A program made the position numbers and the translations under genes. From Thermoplasma volcanium GSS1 (lineage in GTDB: Archaea > Thermoplasmatota > Thermoplasmata > Thermoplasmatales > Thermoplasmataceae): a DNA stretch of 64,000 nucleotides. The DNA lies in assembly GCF_000011185.1 (NCBI RefSeq), contig NC_002689.2, positions 868,001 through 932,000 of the forward strand, read 5' to 3'. The notes beneath the pieces were generated by a model. The model made no database searches. It was not told where the DNA came from and was given only the letters and a program-made list of their open reading frames with translations. Each line of letters opens with the position of its first letter. Position 1 is the first letter of the stretch. Shown here one piece after another: positions 56,334-64,000 of the stretch.

Positions 56334-57968
56334 TTACCAAGTTATCTGTGTAAACGAAAAAACGGAATTAGTACGAGCAGTAAAGGTGACGTTATAGAGG
56401 TAAACAGGTGTAGTAAAGAGAAAGTTTCCGTTGCTAACAGGAAGAGATAATTCATTATTGCCGTACAATACGTATACTCTAGTCACATTGCTGTTAACTT
56501 CAACACTGTATGTTCCTGGAGCTATGAAAAGTAAATTCGAACCAGACATTGAGGAAAATGACATTCCTACAAATTTTATTGGCAAACCGCTATAATTTTT
56601 TTTCAACAGGGCAATTCCATCACATTCGAAATAAATTCCATAACCAGAGAGGAGCCTTTCGTTTGTGAATTTCACGTAGTTTGTGTAAGATCCTGGCGAT
56701 AGAGTCGTATTGTAGAACCAAACACTGTAAGGATCAGTGATAACATATTCTGGAGATCCGCTGTAATTATTTATAGGCAATACCCATCTGTAGTCCTGAG
56801 TAAATTGAGGCATATTATTTTGTATAGCCAGTGTAGAACCTTTTGGAACATAAGATACAGCCGAATATATGTACCTATCATACTTTGTCTCGGTAATCCG
56901 TTCTGAAGTTTGGTAATTTCCCCCAACGAAGTAATCAACGTAACTAAAATGATTATTATTATCGGTTAATAAATTGCCATAGGGTGTAAACAGTAAGAAC
57001 GTTATTATCGATAACGAAATAATAACAATTAGTATACTCTTAACTTTTTTCCTACTTATCTTTTTCATACATTTAGATATGGAACTCAATGCTCCTAAGA
57101 ATATCGGTGCAGAAGTTAGCGCAGGGTATTGATACAGTATAGGCATAAGATATGGAGTATAATTATGAACAATTGATAAACCGACGTATGGAATTATCAT
57201 AAGTATATCTATAGAACCAAAGGGCAAAAGCGCTAAAGGAAGTGCTATCATTGGGTAATATATAATCTTCCTTACAAGCATAGATGCAATTATAGCCGGA
57301 TCTTTTATTATCGCTGTATAATTTATTAAGCCTAAAGTATAAGAAGGCGAGGCTATATTAACTGCAACAAACACAGCAAAGAACGGTACAACTAGAGAAG
57401 CATAATAATACTTTGGCACTCGCTCTCGTTTCACTAAGAGTACAACAAGATACATCAATATTATTAGAGGGGCCATATAATCGGTTATGGCTGAGAGGAA
57501 CATGAAAAGGAGAGAAAACCTATATTTTTTATAACTAAGAAATGCAACAGCAGTAAGAAAAAGAGTAGGAAACAAAGCCATAAAGTGGAAATCAAACCAT
57601 TCAACTCCGTATATTGGATAATAAAGCAGCCAGAGAATACCAAAGATAAATCCAAAAAACTCTGAGTTTAATATCTTCTTTGATATAAAATAAATAGGAA
57701 TCGATCCTAACGAAATAAAAAAATCCTGAAAAACAAGTAGATACTCTGGATTCGGATCAAGAGAATAAAAAGGATATAGCAAAAAATAGATGAGTTTCCA
57801 GTAGACGATTGGCCTTGTTGATAGCGCATGAGAAATCAAATATGATGAAACCCCCAAATCAAAGACATATGAATGGAATGATCGGTATTTTTCCACGTAC
57901 ACGAATGAAGAGATTGTTGAGATCACGATTGTTATTAAGAACAACAAAGCTAGGTAACGGAAGCGCAT
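56334..57968 (-). CDS. DUF2079 polytopic membrane protein (GT-C-like)
   Basis: A 544-residue protein with about ten membrane helices followed by a ~150-residue extracytoplasmic part. It has the DUF2079 pattern: SYVFDLGVSSYLISHAL, then a long LLYPFYSLDPNPEYLLVFQDFFISLGSIPIYFI and WFDFHFMALFPTLFL (the conserved FDxHF-like region). DUF2079 proteins are thought to be GT-C glycosyltransferases using lipid-phosphate sugars. The tail (SGSNLLFIAPGTYSVEVNSNVTRVYV) is beta-rich. It diverges from the epimerase gene across 48 bases. Confidence 0.78.
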   Translation of the reverse strand: MRFRYLALLFLITIVISTISSFVYVEKYRSFHSYVFDLGVSSYLISHALSTRPIVYWKLIYFLLYPFYSLDPNPEYLLVFQDFFISLGSIPIYFISKKILNSEFFGFIFGILWLLYYPIYGVEWFDFHFMALFPTLFLTAVAFLSYKKYRFSLLFMFLSAITDYMAPLIILMYLVVLLVKRERVPKYYYASLVVPFFAVFVAVNIASPSYTLGLINYTAIIKDPAIIASMLVRKIIYYPMIALPLALLPFGSIDILMIIPYVGLSIVHNYTPYLMPILYQYPALTSAPIFLGALSSISKCMKKISRKKVKSILIVIISLSIITFLLFTPYGNLLTDNNNHFSYVDYFVGGNYQTSERITETKYDRYIYSAVSYVPKGSTLAIQNNMPQFTQDYRWVLPINNYSGSPEYVITDPYSVWFYNTTLSPGSYTNYVKFTNERLLSGYGIYFECDGIALLKKNYSGLPIKFVGMSFSSMSGSNLLFIAPGTYSVEVNSNVTRVYVLYGNNELSLPVSNGNFLFTTPVYLYNVTFTARTNSVFSFTQITW

Positions 57969-57990
57969 CGTTCTAGTAATGAAAAAGTTC

Positions 57991-57999
57991 TTTATATAA
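57991..57999 (+). promoter_or_regulatory. TATA box of the epimerase-kinase operon
   Basis: TTTATATAA sits 26 bases before ATG 58017, the classic archaeal box A distance for a leaderless transcript. It lies in a 48-base divergent gap, so both promoters must overlap there. Confidence 0.6.
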
Positions 58000-58016
58000 G
58001 TATGTCATGAAAGCCT

Positions 58017-58940
58017 ATGGCTATAGAAAATAAAGAGATTCTAGTTACAGGTGGCGCAGGTTTCATAGGTTCAAATCTTGTTGCTAGATTATCTGAAAAG
58101 AACCACGTTTATGTTTTAGATTCTTTACAAACTGGTTCCCTACATAACATAGATGGGCTTTCGAACGTTGAATTTATTAAGGATTATGCCAAAAACGTAT
58201 CAAACTACTGTATAAACCCAGATTATATATTTCACATCGGCGTGTATTCATCTTCACCAATGTATAGGTCTAATCCCTTTCTGGTCAGCGAAGCAATACA
58301 CGACATGATAGCTATACTGGAACTCGCAAAGAAATCTAAAACACCAGTCGTGTTTGCATCTACATCCTCAATATATAACGGTGTAAAACCGCCCCATAGG
58401 GAAAATGTAACCCCACTTGTTTCAGATTATTATACTGAAGCAAGGATATCGATGGAAAGAATATCTGAACTTTATTCAAAACTTTATGATATAAATATAT
58501 CCGCTATGCGCTTCTTTTCTATATACGGATACCGTGAAATGAAGAAAAGGATGTATGCAAATCTTGTCTCACAATTCCTCTGGGATATGCACAGCAAAAA
58601 ATCCCCAATCATATACGGAGATGGGGAACAGAGACGTGATTTCGTGTTTGTTGATGATGTTGTAGACGCACTTATCCTAGCAGCTGAAAAATCGGATGGA
58701 TTTCAAGTTTATAATGTCGGGACTGGCGTTAATTATTCCCTAAATGAACTCGTACAAAAGCTGAACAAATACCTCGGTTCTAACATTGAACCGAAGTACG
58801 TGGAGAACCCAATGGCCAAGACCTATGTCCACGAGACGCTTGCAGATACTAATAAAGCAGAGAAAATGATCGGGTTCAGGGCTAAGATCTCTCTCGATGA
58901 AGGAATTAAGAGATTAATATCATACTATGGATACGCATGA
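58017..58940 (+). CDS. NAD-dependent sugar-nucleotide epimerase/dehydratase, Lys-to-Arg active site
   Basis: A 307-residue extended SDR. The NAD-binding motif is TGGAGFIGSN (residues 11-20), with FASTSSIYNG holding the active serine/threonine. The YxxxK motif reads Tyr139-Thr-Glu-Ala-Arg143, so the usual catalytic lysine is arginine. The substrate part has MRFFSIYG and RRDFVFVDDVVDAL typical of UDP-glucose 4-epimerases and dTDP/UDP-sugar dehydratases. Its stop overlaps the kinase start (ATGA), so the two make or modify the same sugar, possibly a heptose or a deoxysugar for surface glycans. Confidence 0.85.
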   Translation: MAIENKEILVTGGAGFIGSNLVARLSEKNHVYVLDSLQTGSLHNIDGLSNVEFIKDYAKNVSNYCINPDYIFHIGVYSSSPMYRSNPFLVSEAIHDMIAILELAKKSKTPVVFASTSSIYNGVKPPHRENVTPLVSDYYTEARISMERISELYSKLYDINISAMRFFSIYGYREMKKRMYANLVSQFLWDMHSKKSPIIYGDGEQRRDFVFVDDVVDALILAAEKSDGFQVYNVGTGVNYSLNELVQKLNKYLGSNIEPKYVENPMAKTYVHETLADTNKAEKMIGFRAKISLDEGIKRLISYYGYA

Positions 58941-59911
58941 TAATAACGAAGACACCTCTTAGGATAACCTTTGTTGGCGGAGGAACAGATATACCAGAAT
59001 ATTACAGGAAAAAAGGTGGTGCCGTTGTATCAGCAGCCATCAATAAGTACATATACGTTATTGTTAACAAAAAATTCGACAACAAAATTAGAATTTCTTA
59101 TTCTAAGACAGAAATGGTAGATTCCGTTGAGGATATCGAACATCCATCTGTAAGGGAATCACTTAAGCTCCTTGGAATAGATGGAGGAATAGAAATACTG
59201 TCTATATCCGATATACCTTCGAAAGGGACTGGTCTGGGATCCAGCAGTACGTTCCTCGTGGGTTTGTTGAATGCACTTCACGCCTACAAAGGAGAACTTA
59301 CGTCTAGGGAAGAACTCGCCAGGGAAGCTGTTTTAATCGAAAGAGAAATACTAAAAGAGCCAGGAGGAAAACAGGATCAATACATGGCTGCTTATGGCGG
59401 CATAAATCTCATGAATTTCAACCAAGACGAAAGTGTTTACGTGAGGCCTTTATCAATAAACGCAAAATCTCTGGAGGATTTCCGAAATCACCTTCTTCTC
59501 TTGTACACTGGAATACAACGAAATTCAACGGATATCCATAAAAAGCAAAGGGAAGAAGTAATTAAGAAAGAAGAGTACTATGATGAAATGAAAGAGCTTG
59601 CTTATACTTTCTTTGAAGCAGTATACAAGGCAGAATACCCCAGAATAGGTGCAATAATGGATGCAAATTGGAAAAACAAGAAAAAGCTCACCGATGGTAT
59701 TAGCAACGATATCATAGACAATCTTTATGAACTTGCTATGAAGAAAGGAGCATATGGGGGCAAACTTATAGGTGCTGGCGGTGGTGGATTTCTGCTATTT
59801 GTGTGTGAACCTTCTGATTCGGATGATATAATTAAGGCCCTTTCACTTAGAAAAATAGATTTTGATTTTGATTTTGAAGGTTCTAGAATAATATATGTTT
59901 CAAAAGACTGA
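58937..59911 (+). CDS. GHMP kinase, heptose-7-phosphate kinase (HddA)-like
   Basis: A 324-residue GHMP kinase. It opens with TPLRITFVGGGTDIPEYY, the pattern of D-glycero-alpha-D-manno-heptose 7-phosphate kinase and related fucose kinases. The ATP loop is SKGTGLGSSSTFLVGL and the C-terminal motif is KLIGAGGGGFLLFV. EPGGKQDQYMAAYGG is another family landmark. Translation is coupled to the epimerase by a 4-base overlap. Heptose isomerase, phosphatase and nucleotidyltransferase genes of a GDP-heptose pathway are not in this window, so the sugar is uncertain. Confidence 0.85.
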   Translation: MIITKTPLRITFVGGGTDIPEYYRKKGGAVVSAAINKYIYVIVNKKFDNKIRISYSKTEMVDSVEDIEHPSVRESLKLLGIDGGIEILSISDIPSKGTGLGSSSTFLVGLLNALHAYKGELTSREELAREAVLIEREILKEPGGKQDQYMAAYGGINLMNFNQDESVYVRPLSINAKSLEDFRNHLLLLYTGIQRNSTDIHKKQREEVIKKEEYYDEMKELAYTFFEAVYKAEYPRIGAIMDANWKNKKKLTDGISNDIIDNLYELAMKKGAYGGKLIGAGGGGFLLFVCEPSDSDDIIKALSLRKIDFDFDFEGSRIIYVSKD

Positions 59912-60371
59912 ACGGGCCAAAACTTTAGCATATTTTTGCTTAATAAATATTGAATTGCACGTGTGTAATTTAACTTACCAATAACTATTATAGATTAATC
60001 GCGACAGTAATCAAAGTAACAATAATATTAATTATCCTCTTCGACAGGAGTTGTCGTTAAGGTATTAAATTAATAACCCTGAAATTGATATACGTGAACT
60101 CATATGATTTAAATCAGTCCATCTTCAGATATATTTATAGTAAAGATAGGGTAGTTTCAGAAAGAATAATTGGCATAAACGAATGTTTGCTTCGGCAGGA
60201 GATAAGTCATGAGCATAGATGAACAAAATAGGTTTATAATTTACAGAGGCGGATAAAAAGCAACAAACTAGTAAATTAATAAAAAACCTTGAAGAAGATG
60301 GTGGCGAGTTTCTAGTTTTCGCACTTAAATTGCAAAGTTAAATATATAAGAAACCATTCTATGCCTGTTAT
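59912..60371. other. Intergenic region before the flippase gene
   Basis: 460 bases. A 3' relic may end at about 60343: one frame from 60250 reads ADKKQQTSKLIKNLEEDGGEFLVFALKLQS, but no family is recognised and upstream frames are broken. The flippase promoter lies at the right edge. Confidence 0.4.
60340..60349 (+). promoter_or_regulatory. TATA box of the flippase gene
   Basis: AAATATATAA ends about 22 bases before ATG 60372, giving leaderless spacing. An out-of-frame ATG at 60361 is ignored. Confidence 0.55.
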
Positions 60372-61892
60372 ATGCCCCAGACATCTTCTTTGCTCGGTAT
60401 TGATGCGTTATACCAATTTACCGGAGCTGGGGCACAGTTGTTTTCTGGAGCTCTTTTTTACACGGTTATTGTAAGGTTTTTTAGTGCGTCTCAGGTCGGA
60501 GCTGTTGCTCTTTTTATAGCAATCATAGGTCTATTCAATCTAATATTCTCCTTCGGGCTGGGTACAGCCGTACAACATTTCGCATCGTACCATCTTGGTA
60601 GGCAGGAATACGCCACTGCAAAAAGCATAGTTTTTAAAATACTAATACTCGGTATAATATTCTCCTCTATAGGTTTAATAACTATGTTTTACCTAGCTAA
60701 ACCTATATCAATTACATTTATGCATACCGCTCAATACACCCCTATAGTAAAACTTCTCAGTATTGTGTTAGTTGGCGATGTATTATTCGGTCTGCTTAAT
60801 GGAAGCGCACTTGGTTTACAGCTTTTCCGCGCATCTGGTTTAATGAACATTATAATTTGGATAACTTATTACTCTACCGCTCTTGTTCTAGCATTTCTTC
60901 TTAAATCACTATATTACGTTGTTGTTGGTTGGTCTGTTGGAATATTCCTTGGTGTCATCCTTTACCTATACCTTATAATAAAATCCACAAAAAATTACAA
61001 AGGTAGGCCTCGCCATTTAACCCCCTCTCTGCTTTTCCAGTTTTCGATACCTGTACTCCTATCGTCCATAATATCTTATGGGGCAACATACATAGATAGA
61101 TTTATTGTAGCTGGTCTAATGACACTTTCTGCTCTAGGAGTTTATAATTTCGCTCTACTTGTAGCAAGTTCAATCGGTTTCATAGTCGCTCCTTTGAACA
61201 ACATTATGCTGCCAAAATTTTCGGAATTCTACGGGGAAGGGAATAGGGAAAATATAAAAAATAGGACAGCCATAGCTACGACAGTAGTCGCTGGAGTATA
61301 TGTTCCCGCAGCCCTTGGAGTAGCTGTACTCTCAAAGATGATAATAACTTTGCTCGCAGGCAAATATTACGAAGAAGGATCAGATGCAATTTCAATAATA
61401 ATGGTTTTTTCAGCTCTATTCGTAACCAGCAACGTTATGACGCAGCTCATAGCAGCTGTAAGGGAGACAAGAGTTTTTATCTATTCTAGCGCCGCTTCCC
61501 TTGCAAGCAATGCAATACTTTCAATTATTCTTATACCACATTTCGGGATAGAAGGCGCTTCGATTGGATTCTCATCAATATATGCTGCATCGTTCTTCGT
61601 ACTTTACAAGTATGCTAAAAAAACCGGTTTCTATCAGGCTAATGTATACGATTTAGCAAAGGTGTGGGGTTCTTCGCTGGTTATGGTTTTTGTCGTTTTG
61701 GCGTTCGAAGTACGTTTCGGCACATCTATAGATCTATTAGTGCCGTATATACTTCTCGGCGCTGTAGTTTACCTAGGTATGATTAAGTCAACTCGTCTGA
61801 TACACAGGAATGAGGCATTATTCCTGTCTTCACTTTTTCCACAATCAATGCCATTTATAACGAAATTGATAAGGCTAATATCTTCAGAATAG
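60372..61892 (+). CDS. Wzx-type polysaccharide/oligosaccharide flippase
   Basis: A 506-residue MOP-superfamily membrane protein with 12-14 helices. The N-terminal wording (ALYQFTGAGAQLFSGALFYTVIVRFFSASQVGAVALF) and the central PVLLSSIISYGATYIDRFIVAGLM and KFSEFYGEGNRENIKNR segments are typical of Wzx/RfbX and archaeal AglR-like flippases. It would move lipid-linked glycans from the cytoplasmic to the outer face. In context it connects the cytoplasmic glycosyltransferases to the extracytoplasmic GT-C-like proteins. It is monocistronic on the plus strand. Confidence 0.88.
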   Translation: MPQTSSLLGIDALYQFTGAGAQLFSGALFYTVIVRFFSASQVGAVALFIAIIGLFNLIFSFGLGTAVQHFASYHLGRQEYATAKSIVFKILILGIIFSSIGLITMFYLAKPISITFMHTAQYTPIVKLLSIVLVGDVLFGLLNGSALGLQLFRASGLMNIIIWITYYSTALVLAFLLKSLYYVVVGWSVGIFLGVILYLYLIIKSTKNYKGRPRHLTPSLLFQFSIPVLLSSIISYGATYIDRFIVAGLMTLSALGVYNFALLVASSIGFIVAPLNNIMLPKFSEFYGEGNRENIKNRTAIATTVVAGVYVPAALGVAVLSKMIITLLAGKYYEEGSDAISIIMVFSALFVTSNVMTQLIAAVRETRVFIYSSAASLASNAILSIILIPHFGIEGASIGFSSIYAASFFVLYKYAKKTGFYQANVYDLAKVWGSSLVMVFVVLAFEVRFGTSIDLLVPYILLGAVVYLGMIKSTRLIHRNEALFLSSLFPQSMPFITKLIRLISSE

Positions 61893-62643
61893 ACAGTTCT
61901 ATATTAAAGAAGGTTTAGTTATGAGGAATTAATGGGTGTTTTACATACAATACGTATTATTCAGAATTTATTAATCTAACGAAAATATCGAACCACACAA
62001 AAAGAGACAATCTGTTTAATGTTGAAGGCAGTCACTTAATGAAGACCCTTCTGACTTGAGAAGATATGGAAAAGGGTAAATAACCTCAAGATAATTTAAG
62101 CGAACATGTAGTGATTAATAAAGCTTAAAAATTATTTGATAGTGGAATAACAAATAATAGTTGAGAGTCACTAATATCCTGACCATAGATCTCCTAAAAA
62201 TGTAGATGAAAGCTAAATTAGATTAGATAATTTTCAGTGAATAATACCTGATATTGGTAAACGTCTTGGGATTAAATAAAATGCGAAAAAATGTGGTATA
62301 ATGTATCTAAAAGAACAGCTCACTATATCTCATCCCAACCGTTTCAGTGGTATGTATACTGGACTGTGGGTAGTATCGCACAATTAAGCAAAATTTTTAA
62401 CAGTGAAATAGACGTACTTATTTTATCGTGTAGTTGTTTATTGCACACTTTGATTAACTATTCCTTATATTGTTTCTAGTGGAAGGTCCTCTTGATTGTA
62501 TATAGACTTTACAGACAAATAAGAAATAATATTTATTTTTTAGAGTTATATTGAGATCTCTTATTATGAGAAAAATTCAGAAAGAGTTTCATATTAATAG
62601 CCAAGGCAAATAATTTTTAAACTACATTCATTATTTCGTATCT
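61893..62643. other. Long A+T-rich gap at the right edge of the island
   Basis: 750 bases without a convincing gene. A stretch at 62291-62479 can be read as WYNVSKRTAHYISSQPFQWYVYWTVGSIAQLSK, which looks protein-like but is short and has no recognisable family; it could be a relic. The promoter of the peptidase gene is near 62610-62630. Confidence 0.4.
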
Positions 62644-64000
62644 ATGGATGCACGCGAGGCTTATTCTCTAAAACTAATGTCACAGCCAACCATATATGAT
62701 AAAAAGGCCTATTTCACGCTTACTTGGATAGATGGATCGGAATACAGATCGTCAATTTACTCGTTTGATGGCAAAAATTCAGAACGGATGACGTTCGGTG
62801 GCAGAGAATCTTCCCCTAAATTCATAAATGACGATCTGTACTACATAAGGTCGGATGAGAATACAGACCACCTAATGGTTTTGCGGAGATATTCTGAACC
62901 TACCGAAATCTTCAGCTATCATAAAATATTAAAGTATGTCCCTTATTTGGATGGGATAATAGCAATAGTCGAGGATGACCCTGGAAAAAGCACTATGTTC
63001 ATTACCGATAGACTAAAATATAGATTCGATACAAGAGGACTCATTTGGAAAAAACGGAAGCTTGTATATTTCGATGGTACTTTTCATGATTTAGTTAGTG
63101 GAAATTTCGACGTGACCGATATAGAAACCGAGGGGAAGCGAATAATATTTTCTTCTACGCAAACAGATGATGATACCGGACTCGAAGACGTTTACGTTCT
63201 TCAGGACGGAAAGATAGAAAAGTTAACTGAAGGCCAGGGCTCCATTTCGGCTGTATCCATAGGGGATGGAAAGATAGCATATGCAGGTCATAGAAAAGGT
63301 TTATGGCCACCTGCTGTTTCAAATCTCATGTTCCCCGAGGAAGGCAAGGAGATACCAATTGGAAAAGGCATAGGCAATATCTTGTTGGATCATTTTGTAG
63401 AACCCCCAGTGAAGCTAAAATACTCAAAGAGGTTTTATACGATCGCCCTGGATGGGGGGAAAAGTGCAATTTATTCCTATACAAATGCAGTTAAAAAGGA
63501 AACAGACATTGAAGGGACGATAGTCGACTTTGACGTTTCTGAAAACGAAATGGCCTATATTTATACAAATTTTGAAAAACCATCAATTCTTAGTTTTCGA
63601 GGAGGCGAATTTGATCCTAACAATGTTAAAGGCATAACCGCTGATAAAAATGAAGTTGACGGACTTGATTATTGGTCAATAATAACAGATAAAAATAATC
63701 CGACGATACTCTTTGTGCACGGTGGGCCTCACGCCAGTTATGGGAATGCATACTACATAGAATTTAACTACCTGGCCAGCAATGGCTTCAACGTTATATT
63801 CGGAAATCCACATGGAAGTGGCGGTTATGGTGAAGATTTCGCTGCCTCTGTAATTGGAGATTGGGGTGGCAAGGATTACGAGGAACTTATATCATTTGTC
63901 AGAGATGCTAAGGATAAATATGGCCTATTCGACAATTTCCACGTTACCGGAGGTTCTTATGGCGGTTATATGACAAATCATATTGTAACTAAAACGGATT
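62644..64000 (+). CDS. S9 family peptidase, prolyl-oligopeptidase/acylaminoacyl-peptidase type (3' end outside window)
   Basis: The frame opens at ATG 62644 (MDAREAYSLKLMSQPTIYD) and is uninterrupted to the window end, 452 codons so far. The N-terminal ~330 residues are strand repeats of a beta-propeller (YFTLTWIDGSEYRSSIYSFDG, RIIFSSTQTDDDTGLEDVYV). The catalytic alpha/beta-hydrolase part follows: LFVHGGPHASYGN (oxyanion side) and the nucleophile serine in VTGGSYGGYMTNH. The Asp and His of the triad lie beyond the window. It would trim peptides in the cytoplasm and supply amino acids to this heterotroph. Confidence 0.9.
   Translation, partial: MDAREAYSLKLMSQPTIYDKKAYFTLTWIDGSEYRSSIYSFDGKNSERMTFGGRESSPKFINDDLYYIRSDENTDHLMVLRRYSEPTEIFSYHKILKYVPYLDGIIAIVEDDPGKSTMFITDRLKYRFDTRGLIWKKRKLVYFDGTFHDLVSGNFDVTDIETEGKRIIFSSTQTDDDTGLEDVYVLQDGKIEKLTEGQGSISAVSIGDGKIAYAGHRKGLWPPAVSNLMFPEEGKEIPIGKGIGNILLDHFVEPPVKLKYSKRFYTIALDGGKSAIYSYTNAVKKETDIEGTIVDFDVSENEMAYIYTNFEKPSILSFRGGEFDPNNVKGITADKNEVDGLDYWSIITDKNNPTILFVHGGPHASYGNAYYIEFNYLASNGFNVIFGNPHGSGGYGEDFAASVIGDWGGKDYEELISFVRDAKDKYGLFDNFHVTGGSYGGYMTNHIVTKTD

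Overview
The window reads as a chromosome segment of a Thermoplasma-like euryarchaeon. The core proteins are archaeal: NadM-type NMN adenylyltransferase, FCF1-like PIN protein, archaeal PolX, dolichol-phosphate mannosyltransferase and two ferredoxin-linked 2-oxoacid oxidoreductases. Many genes start about 25 bases after an A+T box and so are probably leaderless, while internal operon genes carry GGAGGTGA-type ribosome sites. The moderate-to-low G+C of the core fits Thermoplasma volcanium better than T. acidophilum, but the species call is an inference. Positions 1-24.6 kb are compact, conserved metabolism: a partial rhodanese gene, a histidine phosphatase, a porGDAB operon, a radical SAM/SPASM gene, a glycerol-phosphate cluster (FAD glycerol-3-phosphate dehydrogenase, SRPBCC protein, glycerophosphodiesterase remnant), NadM, a two-gene KorAB-type oxidoreductase, an aminotransferase, a Dam-type methylase, a UPF0173 hydrolase, a three-gene PIN / P-loop kinase / isochorismatase-fold operon, DPM synthase, PolX, a cyclase-family hydrolase and prephenate dehydratase. 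An IS200/IS605 element (about 9.07-10.85 kb) sits exactly where both an MFS transporter gene and the glycerophosphodiesterase gene are cut, so it marks a deletion junction. Positions 25-62 kb are a surface-glycan island. Intact genes include family 2 and family 4 glycosyltransferases, FkbM-type and other methyltransferases, a 1038-residue membrane protein, a DUF2079 membrane protein, a sugar-nucleotide epimerase, a heptose-kinase-like GHMP kinase and a Wzx-type flippase. Together these would make sugar nucleotides, build lipid-linked glycans on the inner face and flip them for surface glycoprotein or lipoglycan assembly, which matters in a cell without a rigid wall. The middle of the island (about 31.4-54.5 kb) is very A+T-rich and is a graveyard. 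It holds remnants of IS3, IS1634-like, IS256 and IS4/IS701-like transposases, a tyrosine recombinase, an aldo/keto reductase, a GDP-mannose dehydratase, a secreted Asn/Thr-rich protein and two broken glycosyltransferases. It also has a cluster of GTTGCAAC-type inverted repeats beside the dead recombinase. Two intact family 2 glycosyltransferases 17.5 kb apart share a 245-base module with only 3 differences while the rest of each gene is unrelated, a clear sign of module exchange. The window ends inside an S9 prolyl-oligopeptidase-family gene.
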